Below, piece by piece: positions 1-11,900 of a DNA stretch of 64,000 nt. Position numbers and translations under genes: made by a program. Source of the DNA: Sanderia malayensis. Lineage: Eukaryota; Cnidaria; Scyphozoa; Semaeostomeae; Pelagiidae. The notes beneath the pieces are model-generated. The model saw only the letters and a list, made by a program, of their open reading frames with translations. It searched no databases and was not told where the DNA came from. Every line of letters starts with the position of its first letter. Within the stretch, counting starts at the first letter, position 1. The stretch covers positions 1 to 64,000 of the forward strand of contig RQOL01000677.1 in the NCBI GenBank assembly GCA_013076295.1, written 5' to 3'.

Positions 1-1429
1 CTTTCCACAATATTTGATGCAAGTTGAACGAGCTTGAAAAATTGCATATTGCCCCTTTTAGCACGTTTTATGCCCTCAAGAGATTAAAATTTCAAAAACC
101 AGGTTCATATTCTAATTCAGCACAGAAAACATGTACTTTCCACAAAATTTGATGCAAATTCAACGAACTTCAAAAAATGCATATTGCCCTTTTTACCCCG
201 TTTTATGCCCTCAAAACAAGAAAGTTTCAAAAACCAACTTCATATTCAATTTCACCACACCCAATTTGTACTTTCCACAAATTTTGATGCGGATTGGAGA
301 AGTTTGAAAATTTGCATCAAAAGTGGGAATTCATCAGAAGTGGGAAGTGAAAAGTCAGGAAAAAGTGGGAATTCATGAAAATTGGAAAGTCATCAAAAGT
401 GGGAAGTGGGAAGTCAGGAAAAAGGGGGAAGTCAGCAAAAGTTGGAAGTCATCATACCAAAACTGTACTTTCCACAAAATTTGATACAAATTGAACGAGT
501 TTGAAAAATTGCATATTGCCCCCTTTTACTCCCTTGTATGCCCTCAAAACATGAAAATTTCAAAAACCAGTTTCACGTTCACATTCAACACACCAAAGTT
601 GTACTTTCCACTAAACTTGATTGCAAATTGAAAGAGTTTGAAAAATTGCATCAAAATTGCGAAATCATCAAAAGGGAAGAGTGGGAAGGCAGGAAAAAGT
701 GGGAAAAAGTCATCAAAATTGGGAAGTGGGAAGTCAGCAAAAGTTGGAACTCATGATACCAAAATTGTAGTTTCCACAATTATTGATACACATTGAACGA
801 GTTTGAAAAATTGCATATTGCCCCGTTCTACCCCGATTTATGCCCACAAAACATGAAAATTTCAAAAAACAAGTTTCATATTCAATTTCAGTACACCGAA
901 AATGCACTTTCCACAATATTTGATGCAAGTTGAACGAGCTTGAAAAATTGCATATTGCCCCTTTTAGCACGCTTTATGCCCTCAAAAGATTAAAATTTCA
1001 AAATCCAGTTTCATATTCTAATTCAGCACCGAAAACCTGTACCTTCCCCAAAATTTGATGCAAATTCAACGAGTTTGAAAAATTGCATATTGCCCCCTTT
1101 TACTCCCTTGTATGCCCTCAAAACATGAAAATTTCAAAAACCAGTTTCACGTTCACATTCAACACACCAAAGTTGTACTTTCCACTAAACTTGATTGCAA
1201 ATTGAAAGAGTTTGAAAAATTGCATCAAAATTGCGAAATGATCAAAAGTGAAGAGTGGGAAGGCAGGAAAAAGTGGGAAGTCATCAGAAGTGGGAAGTTA
1301 TCAAAAATGGAAAATGGGAAGTCAAGATAAATTGGGAAGTCAGCAAAAGTGGGAAGTCATCATACCAAAATTGTACCTTCCACACCATTTGATGCAAATC
1401 GAGCGGGTTTGAAAATTTCATATTGCCTG
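1..1429. repeat. Left part of the purine-rich complex satellite
   Basis: Blocks built around TTTCCACAAAATTTGATGCA and ATGCCCTCAAAACATGAAAA alternate with runs of GTGGGAAGTCATCAAAA-like units. An internal segment near 538-756 recurs at 1112-1330, about 574 bp apart. The sequence continues after the inserted transposon at 35078. Bases 1-360 are close to 35167-35530, so both sides belong to one satellite field. No gene is supported here; the short open frames follow from the repeat period. Confidence 0.9.
1426..1429. repeat. Target-site duplication CCTG, left copy of Ginger
   Basis: CCTG directly precedes the left inverted end and is repeated at 35078-35081 just after the right end. At the empty paralogous site (about 61606-61609) CCTG occurs once. 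Confidence 0.9.
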
Positions 1430-1467
1430 TGTAATATGCGTTTCGGTTACCTTATGCGGAAGTGTCC
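1430..1467 (+). repeat. Ginger left terminal inverted repeat
   Basis: This 38-bp end matches the reverse complement of 35041-35077 apart from A/G changes and one small internal indel (CGGT against GCG). The matching blocks are TGTA-TATGCGTTT, TACCTT and TGCGGAAGTGTCC. Confidence 0.92.
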
Positions 1468-2360
1468 GGGTACACAAACGCATAAAAAATTAGACCATGC
1501 GTTTGTGTCCCCCGATTGTTTGGCGATAGGTACACAAGCGCATAACACAAAATTTTATGCGGAAGTGTCCGGGTACACAAACGCATAAAAAGTTAGACCA
1601 TGCGTTTGTGTCCCCCGATTGCTTGGCGACAGGTACACAAACGCATAACACAAAATTTTATGCAAAAGAGTCCGGGTACACAAACGCATAAAAAATTAGA
1701 CCATGCGTTTGTGTCTCCCCTATTGTTTGAGGATAGGTACACAAACGCATAACACAAAATTTTATGCAAAAGAGTCCGGGTACACAAACGCATAAAAAAT
1801 TAGACCATGCGTTTGTGTCCCCCCTATTGTTTGAGGATAGGTACACAGACGCATAACACAAAATTTTATGCGGAAGTGTCCGGGTGCACAAACGCATAAA
1901 AAATTAGACCATGCGTTTGTGTCCCCCCTATTGTTTGAGGATAGGTACACAAACGCATAACACAAAATTTTATGCAAAAGAGTCCGGGTACACAAACGCA
2001 TAAAAAATTAGACCATGCGTTTGTGTCCCCCCTACTGTTTGAGGATAGGTACACAGACGCATAACACAAAATTTTATGCGGAAGTGTCCGAGTACACAAA
2101 CGCATAAAAAATTAGACCATGCGTTTGTGTCCCCCCTATTGTTTGAGGATAGGTACACAAACGCATAACGCAAAATTTTATGCGGAAGTGTCCGGGTACA
2201 CAAACGCATAAAAAGTTAGACCATGCGTTTGTGTCCCCCGATTGTTTGGCGATAGGTACACAAACGCATAGCACAAAATTTTATGCAAAAGAGTCCGGGT
2301 ACACAAACGCATAAAAAATTAGACCATGCGTTTGTGTCCCCCCCTATTGTTTGAGGATAG
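1453..2360. repeat. 104-bp subterminal tandem repeat (about nine monomers)
   Basis: Monomers begin TATGCGGAAGTGTCCG or TATGCAAAAGAGTCCG and recur every 103-104 bp from 1453 to 2360. The first monomer overlaps the inner part of the left inverted end (TATGCGGAAGTGTCC), so the array looks grown from the terminus itself. Each monomer holds ACACAAACGCAT and its exact complement ATGCGTTTGTGT about 14 bp apart, a potential hairpin. Variants (GCGGAAGTG against GCAAAAGAG; CGATTGTTTGGCGA against CTATTGTTTGAGGA) alternate irregularly. The overlapping minus-strand frames here are an artefact of the period. Confidence 0.92.
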
Positions 2361-2504
2361 TTGCAGTAACAAGATTTTTTTAAGCCGATGAAGCAAAATA
2401 GCCCACTGAAAGGTCTTTCTGTATAATCATGTTTTGATAAGCAAAGTCATTACATTAAAAACTAACGGTATTGCAATTAGAAAAGGTAACAAATAATTAA
2501 AACT
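2361..2504. other. Short non-coding stretch of Ginger, 3' side of its gene
   Basis: This lies between the subterminal repeats and the stop codon of the last recognised exon. It should hold the minus-strand 3' UTR, but I see no clear AATAAA on that strand and no other feature. Confidence 0.5.
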
Positions 2505-2957
2505 CTAAACGCTAATCTGTAATCCATTTTTTGCTAATGTTTCAAAGTCAGTTTTGAAAAGCTCGTTCTTCACAAAAGAGATGTCAAGGTCAGAGCCGTT
2601 AATGTCTTGCTTCACCTTCGTCAAACACTTTTTTCGAGCACAGTAGTAATAATTACGGGTGCCGTTGTGCCAGGTTCCCGTAGCTTTCTTGAAATAAGGG
2701 CGTGGCCCGTAATTTCCAACAATAAGTCGTTGCCTTACTATGCCCTTTTCCTTGAACGGTGCTTTGCATTGTTCACAACGTGCTGCTCATGTTTTACTTG
2801 TTGTGATCATCAGCCTCATCTTGTACGCATTCGTAGGCTCCAATCTGCACTTATTTTTTTCTTTTGTAGAAACAGGGCTAGATTGAGCAACGGGTACTGC
2901 AGCAGTATGCTTGTCTGTTTCCAAAGTTAGTGCATTGATACACATGGCGCATTCAAA
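2505..2957 (-). CDS. Ginger gene, terminal exon: Cys-rich C-terminal domain (one in-frame stop)
   Basis: The minus strand reads open from about 2957 to a TAG at 2505-2507, interrupted once by TGA at 2787-2789. Upstream of the TGA is a CAMC motif. Downstream are CEQCKAPF, then a basic aromatic stretch with YGPRPYFK, and YYYCARKKC, then a short acidic tail. The paired CxxC and CxxxxC motifs suggest a zinc-binding module. The reading frame is lost just upstream of 2957 without a clear acceptor, so the 5' edge is approximate. It belongs after the protease-like exons, which lie beyond the inserted array at 29394 and higher. I do not recognise a named domain. The isolated TGA may be a mutation or a base error. 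Confidence 0.6.
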
Positions 2958-5900
2958 TCAAATCAAATCTCCATTCACTGAACTTTCTCCTTTACATTTC
3001 CAATGAATCCATCGGTTACATGATGTGCAAGAAATCTAAAAAGTAATTGTTTTCGTAATGAGCGAAGAATGTTATTAGGCAACGACATTTCAACAGTACT
3101 GTAGTGGAGTAAATGACTTACTGTCCTAGTATCTCCTCTATATGTTCCACAGACTCTACACCAGCCTGTTTCTTGATGATCTAAAAAAGGGTTGAAATGA
3201 TTGACAACGGAGGTGTAGGAGCGTAGCCAAAGAGTAGGGGGTCACCACAATAGAAAGGTGTGGCACATAGTACGTTTGCAATGTCAACATGTAAAATGTA
3301 TTATCCACAAAATGACATTTTCCATGCTCAGGAGAAATGTGGGGTACACGTGGCCCCTTGCTTCTAACACCACTGATTGACAATGATGCACATTATGTAG
3401 TCATTTGAAGTTTTTCCTACAATCCTTCACAAAATACATTGAGACTCGCAAAAATACAAGATAGCAGTACGTTTTTTGGCAAACGTTTGCACGAAAAATG
3501 ATTCCCCAGCACTCCCTTCCCCTGACTATGCAATGTTGTCATTATTGTGGAAAGAAAACCTCATCATATCCTCAAAGAAGCTGAGAAACAACACCTAACC
3601 AACATTGATTGTTTGGGGGAGGGGAAAGACAAAGGCAGTCTCACAATTTATGTGGACGATTGTCTGAAATTTGGAACAACATTTGAAAAGGGTATGTAGC
3701 ATTTGCAGTCTTGCAATTTCACATTACTTGTTGTAAAAAAAAAAGCATTGCATGGGTGACACGTTTTTGGGGTAATGAGAAAGCAACTTCCAGGAACCAA
3801 TGACAAAAAAGGGTAGCTGGGGTAAATGAGAAAAAGGGTACCTATTTCACACAAGATTTAGTTATTTCACCGAAAATGAATGTTTCTAAAGAAACAACAT
3901 GATTCATCAGTTTTTACGTTAGACCAAACGCGTAAACAAAGGTTTTCTAGTGTCTTCAGTCATGTTTATTTCGACATTTGACCGAGTATACTTGCAGTTG
4001 GGACAATAGCTAATTTCACAATTTTACGCATACAATAATTGTACTTACCAAACGATATGACAACGAAGAAGACACAAGAAAAACGGAGACGTCGCTGTTG
4101 CAAAATTCAACTTCTGAAGTATTGCCTGGAATTGGATTATAAATATCATGTGGCTATTGATACCCCACAGATTTGCAGGAAGTAATGGGAGTGTTGTGAG
4201 ATTTTATATCACATATCACTGGTGAATGAGTTGGCTGAGAATTGGCGCGTTCTATTCATTTTTTCAAATCAACAATAAGCACACGTTCTATTTGATAATG
4301 TCTGAATCTGATTTGCAAACGTCTCGTAGTGGAAAGAGGCAGTACCTGGTGACCTATTCCCAGGCTGATTACCACAAATTTGCAACAAGGGAAAGTTTCG
4401 GTATGATGTTGGAAAAGGAGTTTAACAGTGGGAACAGCAAAGTAAAAGTGTCCCATTGGGCCTGTTGTAAAGAGATGCACGAAGCTGGTGGGTTTCACTA
4501 TCACTGCTGTTTGAAGCTGACAGGGGTGAAAAAGTGGTTGAGTGTCAAGAGAGACATCACGAAGAATCACAACATTGTTGTCAATTTTTCTGACAGTCAC
4601 AGTCATTACATCTATGCGTATCGATATGTGTGCAAGTCAGATACAGAAGTTGCACACAGTCCAGGTCATCCCGATTTGTCTGAAGTGGGATCTCCACGCA
4701 CAAAAGCGTCCACCGCTGCGCTTCGTGAAGGCAGCAGAAAGCGCAGATCTGCATCACCAAATTCGCAGAAATGCACAAGCAGCAAAATCAAGAGGCGCCT
4801 TAGCAATCTTGAAGTTTGTGATTATGTTGTCGAAAACAACATTCACAATCTACAGGAGCTATTTGCAAAAGCAGATTCGCGTAAGCAAGAAGGTGAATGC
4901 GATTTGGCGATTTTTTTGTTTTCCCGTGCTCAGAAAACATTAGATGAGCTTATCAGCAAGTCTTGGCTTTTAAAGACTGCATCAAGTGGTTTAGCTCTCC
5001 GCCAAGTTAGCGGAATTGATAAGGTGGGAGATGCTGCAAAAAATGGCTGCTTTCATGAATGTCATGGGAGCTGGATGGAGTGCGCCCTGGAGGTTTTAAC
5101 CTTGAATGGAATAGATCCAGCTGTGTTTGCCAAATACATTCGCGATCTTTTGGTATTGGGGAGAGGAAAATTCCGTAACCTCATGATATATGGCCGGTCA
5201 AATTGCGCCAAAGCATTCATGTTGAAGCCCCTAAGGAATATATTTGGAGAAGGCCTTTTTGACAACCCAGCAAATGACAAATACGCCTGGGTGGGTGCTG
5301 ACAAAGCAGAGGTGATATTGTTGCAAGACTTCCGATTCAGCAAGGAGGTCATTACGTGGAAAGACTTGCTACTGCTTCTTGAAGGTGAGACAGTGAAGCT
5401 GCCAGCTCCAAAGAATCACTTCACATCAGATGTAGTCATTCAGTCTGATGTCCCTATATTCGCAACAGGAAAGTCTCCCATTGTTTACCGAGGACCCTTC
5501 AACGCGCAAGACGAGCGTGAAACAGACATGATGAACAGTCCGGTGGAGGTTGGTGCATTTCAAGCATGTTTTTTGAGGAGGAAAATCAGAAAAGAATAGC
5601 ACCATGTGGTGCTTGTTTTGCAAAACTTGTTCTGTCATAAGAAAACTGACTTTAAAACATTATGGGACTGAAAGTTTGCAGAATGTAATGTTCTGCATTT
5701 AATGTTTCTTGCATTGTCTCCAACGCGTTACCAACGTGTTACCGACGAGTTACCATACGAGTTACCATTTTCTATATAGGCTTTACACCAGAGATTGACG
5801 TGTTACCACGAGTTACCATCGTTTTTAAAAGAACTTATCTCTTCCTTATTTTTATGGACTCTGTGGTAACTCGTGGTAACACGTCAACCACGGTCTGAAG

Positions 5901-8900
5901 CCTATATAGATAATGGTAACTCGTATGGTAACTCGTCGGTAACACGTCGGTAACACGCAGGAATAAAGAAAATATGCCTCACCTATAAATTATTCATCGT
6001 CATGACACCTTAATACTTAATTCGCTGGCCTTTTGCCTTCTTTACCATATCAATACGTTTATCCATAGATTGCAATTGTTTTATCAATAATTTCGGGGGA
6101 ATAACTCAGTAGAGTCTGTTTAGCTCTTTCACAAAATTGCGAGTACGTCTCGTGCGTTATTCTGTTGGTAAATGCATCTTCTCGCAGTTTTGACTTAACG
6201 TTGTGGAACAAATTTTCGATCGGATTGAGGTCAGGACTGCGAGGTGGGATCGTAAACTTTCTTGCCCCGACATCACACATGGCTTGTTGTGCCTTTCGGC
6301 TGTTCTGGGAAGGGTCCACCATCTTGCAAGAAAAGTTTGCCTTTACGTTGCAGCTACGCTCAAAAAGTGAAGGAACTGTTCTCTAATAAAGTCAGCGAAC
6401 TTTTGGCCATTCAACTGCCCTTCGTATTGTTCAACTAAAACCACACCCCTTTTATAGGCAATTGCAACTAAAAATTTGCCGTTCTACCACCACTCCCTGC
6501 GTGGGAACCCTTTGCAGTTTGATTGTAACTGAGACCATCGGAAGGTTTACGCCACGACATTGTTCTTGGTGCCAAAGACTGATCGTGGGGATTTACTTTG
6601 TGCGTAAAACCAACTCCATCTAAATAGAACGCTACATGATCCGTCCAAACGGACGGTGTCAATGACCTGCGAACCTTTTTAGCAAATTCATATCTAACTT
6701 TGAGATCTTTTCGACTCAAAACTCCCTTCTTCCTTGAATGGGAATACTTAAATCCAGCTTTTCTCAACACGCGCCTCACTGTTTCATCCGAAATATCTGG
6801 TGACCACCAGCAAACACTTTCAGTCTCTTTGTTGTGAAATACCCATAGTCTCTTCGCAAAATTTCAACCTGTCGCAGAATATTACGTTTGTCCTCGAACA
6901 GTAAGTTTCGGGGGGCGACCTTTGTTATTTTTTCTTTTGTCAACAGTTGTGTCCTCGATTGGTCGTTTCATATGTCTACAAATTGTTGCTTTGGAATATT
7001 TTCCATATTTTTTGACACCTGAAATTTCCCTCCATGTTTTATTTTGATCTTGGTGAAGATAGCGCCAGTGATTGAAACAGCCAGTGGAACTCGGTTAAGT
7101 TTGCACTTGGGCTTCATGTTCCTATGTACGATTCTGTAACATTTAAGAAAGCCCTATACTAATAATATGTTCACACTTGTTGCTAAGTGCAATATGCACA
7201 TTAAGGAAGTTGCAAACCGTTCAATTGATTATCTAAAATTCAGGTGCATAATTGAGGTCCTGAAAGCATGCGTTTTTTCTTTCTTTTCTCAAGGTCAATG
7301 ACAAAAGATAATGCAAAAATATTGGAAACAACAGGAATTGGTAAGTAACTCTTATTATTGGGCTTCGTTATGTGTTTTGATAAAAATTGTAGACGCCACA
7401 GTAATTGATTTGTATATGCCATTCCAACTAAGCAGTATGAAAGTAATTTCAGTTCCTCGTTCCCAAGGATTAGTCACCATTGAGCAACTTTTAAGCTTCG
7501 GTGCATGCAACAAAATCTTCACATTCCGCTTATACCCCAAATATCCCCCCAAAAACGTCCCAGGACTCCCTATAAACAATTAAATTTCAATATTCCAAAC
7601 TATAACATCAGTTAGTCACTCTGTAATACTATCCCATTGACAAGGCATGACTAAAATGGCAAATAACGAGGATGCAAGTTGAAAAAAATTCTAAGTGTAA
7701 AAAATTTGTAGGACATCCTTCACAAAATACATTGAGACTCGCAAAAATACAAGATAGCAGTACGTTTTTTGGCAAACGTTTGCACGAAAAATGATTCCCA
7801 AGCACTCCCTTCCCCTGACTATGCAATGTTGTCATTATTGTGGAAAGAAAACCTCATCATATCCTCAAAGAAGCTGAGAAACAACACCTAACCAACATTG
7901 ATTGTTTGGGGGAGGGGAAAGACAAAGGCAGTCTCACAATTTATGTGGACGATTGTCTGAAATTTGGAACAACATTTGAAAAGGGTATGTAGCATTTGCA
8001 GTCTTGCAATTTCACATTACTTGTTGTAAAAAAAAAAGCATTGCATGGGTGACACGTTTTTGGGGGTAATGAGAAAGCAACTTCCAGGAACCAATGACAA
8101 AAAAGGGTAGCTGGGGTAAATGAGAAAAAGGGTACCTATTTCACACAGATTTAGTTATTTCACCGAAAATGAATGTTTCTAAAGAAACAACATGATTCAT
8201 CAGTTTTTACGTTAGACCAAACGCGTAAACAAAGGTTTTCTAGTGTCTTCAGTCATGTTTATTTCGACATTTGACCGAGTATACTTGCAGTTGGGACAAT
8301 AGCTAATTTCACAATTTTACGCATACAATAATTGTACTTACCAAACGATATGACAACGAAGAAGACACAAGAAAAACGGAGACGTCGCTGTTGCAAAATT
8401 CAACTTCTGAAGTATTGCCTGGAATTGGATTATAAATATCATGTGGCTATTGATACCCCACAGATTTGCAGGAAGTAATGGGAGTGTTGGTGAGATTTTA
8501 TATCACATATCACTGGTGAATGAGTTGGCTGAGAATTGGCGCGTTCTATTCATTTTTTCAAATCAACAATAAGCACACGTTCTATTTGATAATGTCTGAA
8601 TCTGATTTGCAAACGTCTCGTAGTGGAAAGAGGCAGTACCTGGTGACCTATTCCCAGGCTGATTACCACAAATTTGCAACAAGGGAAAGTTTCGGTATGA
8701 TTTGGAAAAGGAGTTTAACAGTGGGAACAGCAAAGTAAAAGTGTCCCATTGGGCCTGTTGTAAAGAGATGCACGAAGCTGGTGGGTTTCACTATCACTGC
8801 TGTTTGAAGCTGACAGGGGTGAAAAGTGGTTGAGTGTCAAGAGAGACATCACGAAGAATCACAACATTGTTGTCAATTTTTCTGACAGTCACAGTCATTA

Positions 8901-11900
8901 CATCTATGCGTATCGATATGTGTGCAAGTCAGATACAGAAGTTGCACACAGTCCAGGTCATCCCGATTTGTCTGAAGTGGGATCTCCACGCACAAAAGCG
9001 TCCACCGCTGCGCTTCGTGAAGGCAGCAGAAAGCGCAGATCTGCATCACCAAATTCGCAGAAATGCACAAGCAGCAAAATCAAGAGGCGCCTTAGCAATC
9101 TTGAAGTTTGTGATTATGTTGTCGAAAACAACATTCACAATCTACAGGAGCTATTTGCAAAAGCAGATTCGCGTAAGCAAGAAGGTGAATGCGATTTGGC
9201 GATTTTTTTGTTTTCCCGTGCTCAGAAAACATTAGATGAGCTTATCAGCAAGTCTTGGCTTTTAAAGACTGCATCAAGTGGTTTAGCTCTCCGCCAAGTT
9301 AGCGGAATTGATAAGGTGGAGATGCTGCAAAAAATGGCTGCTTTCATGAATGTCATGGGAGCTGGATGGAGTGCGCCCTGGAGGTTTTAACCTTGAATGG
9401 AATAGATCCAGCTGTGTTTGCCAAATACATTCGCGATCTTTTGGTATTGGGGAGAGGAAAATTCCGTAACCTCATGATATATGGCCGGTCAAATTGCGCC
9501 AAAACATTCATGTTGAAGCCCCTAAAGAATATATTTGGAGAAGGCCTTTTTGACAACCCAGCAAATGACAAATACGCCTGGGTGGGTGCTGACAAAGCAG
9601 AGGTGATATTGTTGCAAGACTTCCGATTCAGCAAGGAGGTCATTACGTGGAAAGACTTGCTACTGCTTCTTGAAGGTGAGACAGTGAAGCTGCCAGCTCC
9701 AAAGAATCACTTCACATCAGATGTAGTCATTCAGTCTGATGTCCCTATATTCGCAACAGGAAAGTCTCCCATTGTTTACCGAGGACCCTTCAACGCGGAA
9801 GACGAGCGTGAAACAGACATGATGAACAGTCGGTGGAGGTTGGTGCATTTCAAGCATGTTTTTGAGGAGGAAAATCAGAAAAGAATAGCACCATGTGGTG
9901 CTTGTTTTGCAAAACTTGTTCTGTCATAAGAAAACTGACTTTAAAACATTATGGGACTGAAAGTTTGCAGAATGTAATGTTCTGCATTTAATGTTTCTTG
10001 CATTGTCTCCAACGCGTTACCAACGTGTTACCGACGAGTTACCATACGAGTTACCATTTTCTATATAGGCTTACACCAGAGATTGACGTGTTACCACGAG
10101 TTACCATCGTTTTTAAAAGAACTTATCTCTTCCTTATTTTTATGGACTCTGTGGTAACTCGTGGTAACACGTCAACCACGGTCTGAAGCCTATATAGATA
10201 ATGGTAACTCGTATGGTAACTCGTCGGTAACACGTCGGTAACACGCAGGAATAAAGAAAATATGCCTCACCTATAAATTATTCATCGTCATGACACCTTA
10301 ATACTTAATTCGCTGGCCTTTTGCCTTCTTTACCATATCAATACGTTTATCCATAGATGCAATTGTTTTATCAATAATTTCGGGGAATAACTCAGTAGAG
10401 TCTGTTTAGCTCTTTCACAAAATTGCGAGTACGTCTCGTGCGTTATTCTGTTGTAAATGCATCTTCTCGCAGTTTTGACTTAACGTTGTGGAAAAATTTT
10501 CGATCGGATTGAGGTCAGGACTGCGAGGTGGGATCGTAAACTTTCTTGCCCCGACATCACACATGGCTTGTTGTGCCTTTCGGCTGTTCTGGGAAGGGTC
10601 ACCATCTTGCAAGAAAAGTTTGCCTTTTACGTTGCAGCTACGCTCAAAAAGTGAAGGGAACTGTTCTCTAATAAAGTCAGCGAACTTTTGGCCATTCAAC
10701 TGCCCTTCGTATTGTTCACTAAAACCACACCCCTTTTATAGGCAATTGCAACTAAAAAATTTGCCGTTCTACCACCACTCCCTGCGTGGGAACCCTTTGC
10801 AGTTTGATTGTAACTGAGACCATCGGAAGGTTTACGCCACGACATTGTTCTTGGTGCCAAAGACTGATCGTGGGGATTTACTTTGTGCGTAAAACCAACT
10901 CCATCTAAATAGAACGCTACATGATCCGTCCAAACGGACGGTGTCAATGACCTGCGAACCTTTTTAGCAAATTCATATCTAACTTTGAGATCTTTTCGAC
11001 TCAAAACTCCCTTCTTCCTTGAATGGGAATACTTAAATCCAGCTTTTCTCAACACGCGCCTCACTGTTTCATCCGAAATATCTGGTGACACACCAGCAAA
11101 CACTTTCAGTCTCTTTGTTGTGAAATACCCATAGTCTCTTCGCAAAATTTCAACCTGTCGCAGAATATTACGTTTGTCTCGAACAGTAAGTTTCGGGGGC
11201 GACCTTTGTTATTTTTTCTTTTGTCAACAGTTGTGTCCTCGATTGGTCGTTTCATATGTCTACAAATTGTTGCTTTGGAATATTTTCCATATTTTTTGAC
11301 ACCTGAAATTTCCCTCCATGTTTTATTTGATCTTGGTGAAGATAGCGCCAGTGAATTGAAACAGCCAGTGGAACTCGGTTAAGTTTGCACTTGGGCTTCA
11401 TGTTCCTATGTACGATTCTGTAACATTTAAGAAAGCCCTATACTAATAATATGTTCACACTTGTTGCTAAGTGCAATATGCACATTAAGGAAGTTGCAAA
11501 CCGTTCAATTGATTATCTAAAATTCAGGTGCATAATTGAGGTCCTGAAAGCATGCGTTTTTTCTCTCTTTTCTCAAGGTCAATGACAAAAGATAATGCAA
11601 AAATATTGGAAACAACAGGAATTGGTAAGTAACTCTTATATTGGGCTTCATATTGTTTTGATAAAAATTGTAGACGCCACAGTAATTGATTTGTATATTT
11701 CCTAACAGTATGGAAAGTAATTCAGTTGAGAAGCTCGTTCAAGGATTAGTCACCATTGAGCAACAACTTTTGAGCTTCGTCCGTGCATAATAGCAACAAA
11801 TCGTTCATTCCAACCAAAATTCCCCCAAAACGTCCCAGGACTCCCTATAAACAATTAAATTTCAATATTCCAAACTATAACATCAGTTAGTCACTCTGTA

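Noticed and set aside
184..1588. Short plus-strand open frames rich in Lys, Ser and Gly in the left satellite
   Set aside because: They follow the repeat period, recur with the satellite and carry no domain, start context or splice structure.
1593..2274. Staggered minus-strand frames of 66-79 residues (Cys-rich, similar to each other)
   Set aside because: They step by 104 bp with the tandem repeat; they are one satellite monomer read repeatedly.
1453..2360. CRISPR array
   Set aside because: The repeats are contiguous 104-bp monomers without unique spacers, in a eukaryotic transposon end.
2607..2930. Plus-strand 107-residue frame
   Set aside because: It is antisense to the Cys-rich Ginger exon on the minus strand, which has motifs and a consistent frame.
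4542..4943. 133-residue frame overlapping Rep in another frame, and the antisense frame at 4256-4606, both repeated in most units
   Set aside because: Conservation is explained by near-identity of the units. No motif is recognised and Rep accounts for the sequence.
6165..6386. Plus-strand frames opposite the transposase
   Set aside because: They are antisense shadows of the DDE catalytic region.
7355..7583. Small frames between transposase start and module R
   Set aside because: They are not preserved across units because of indels and show no motifs.
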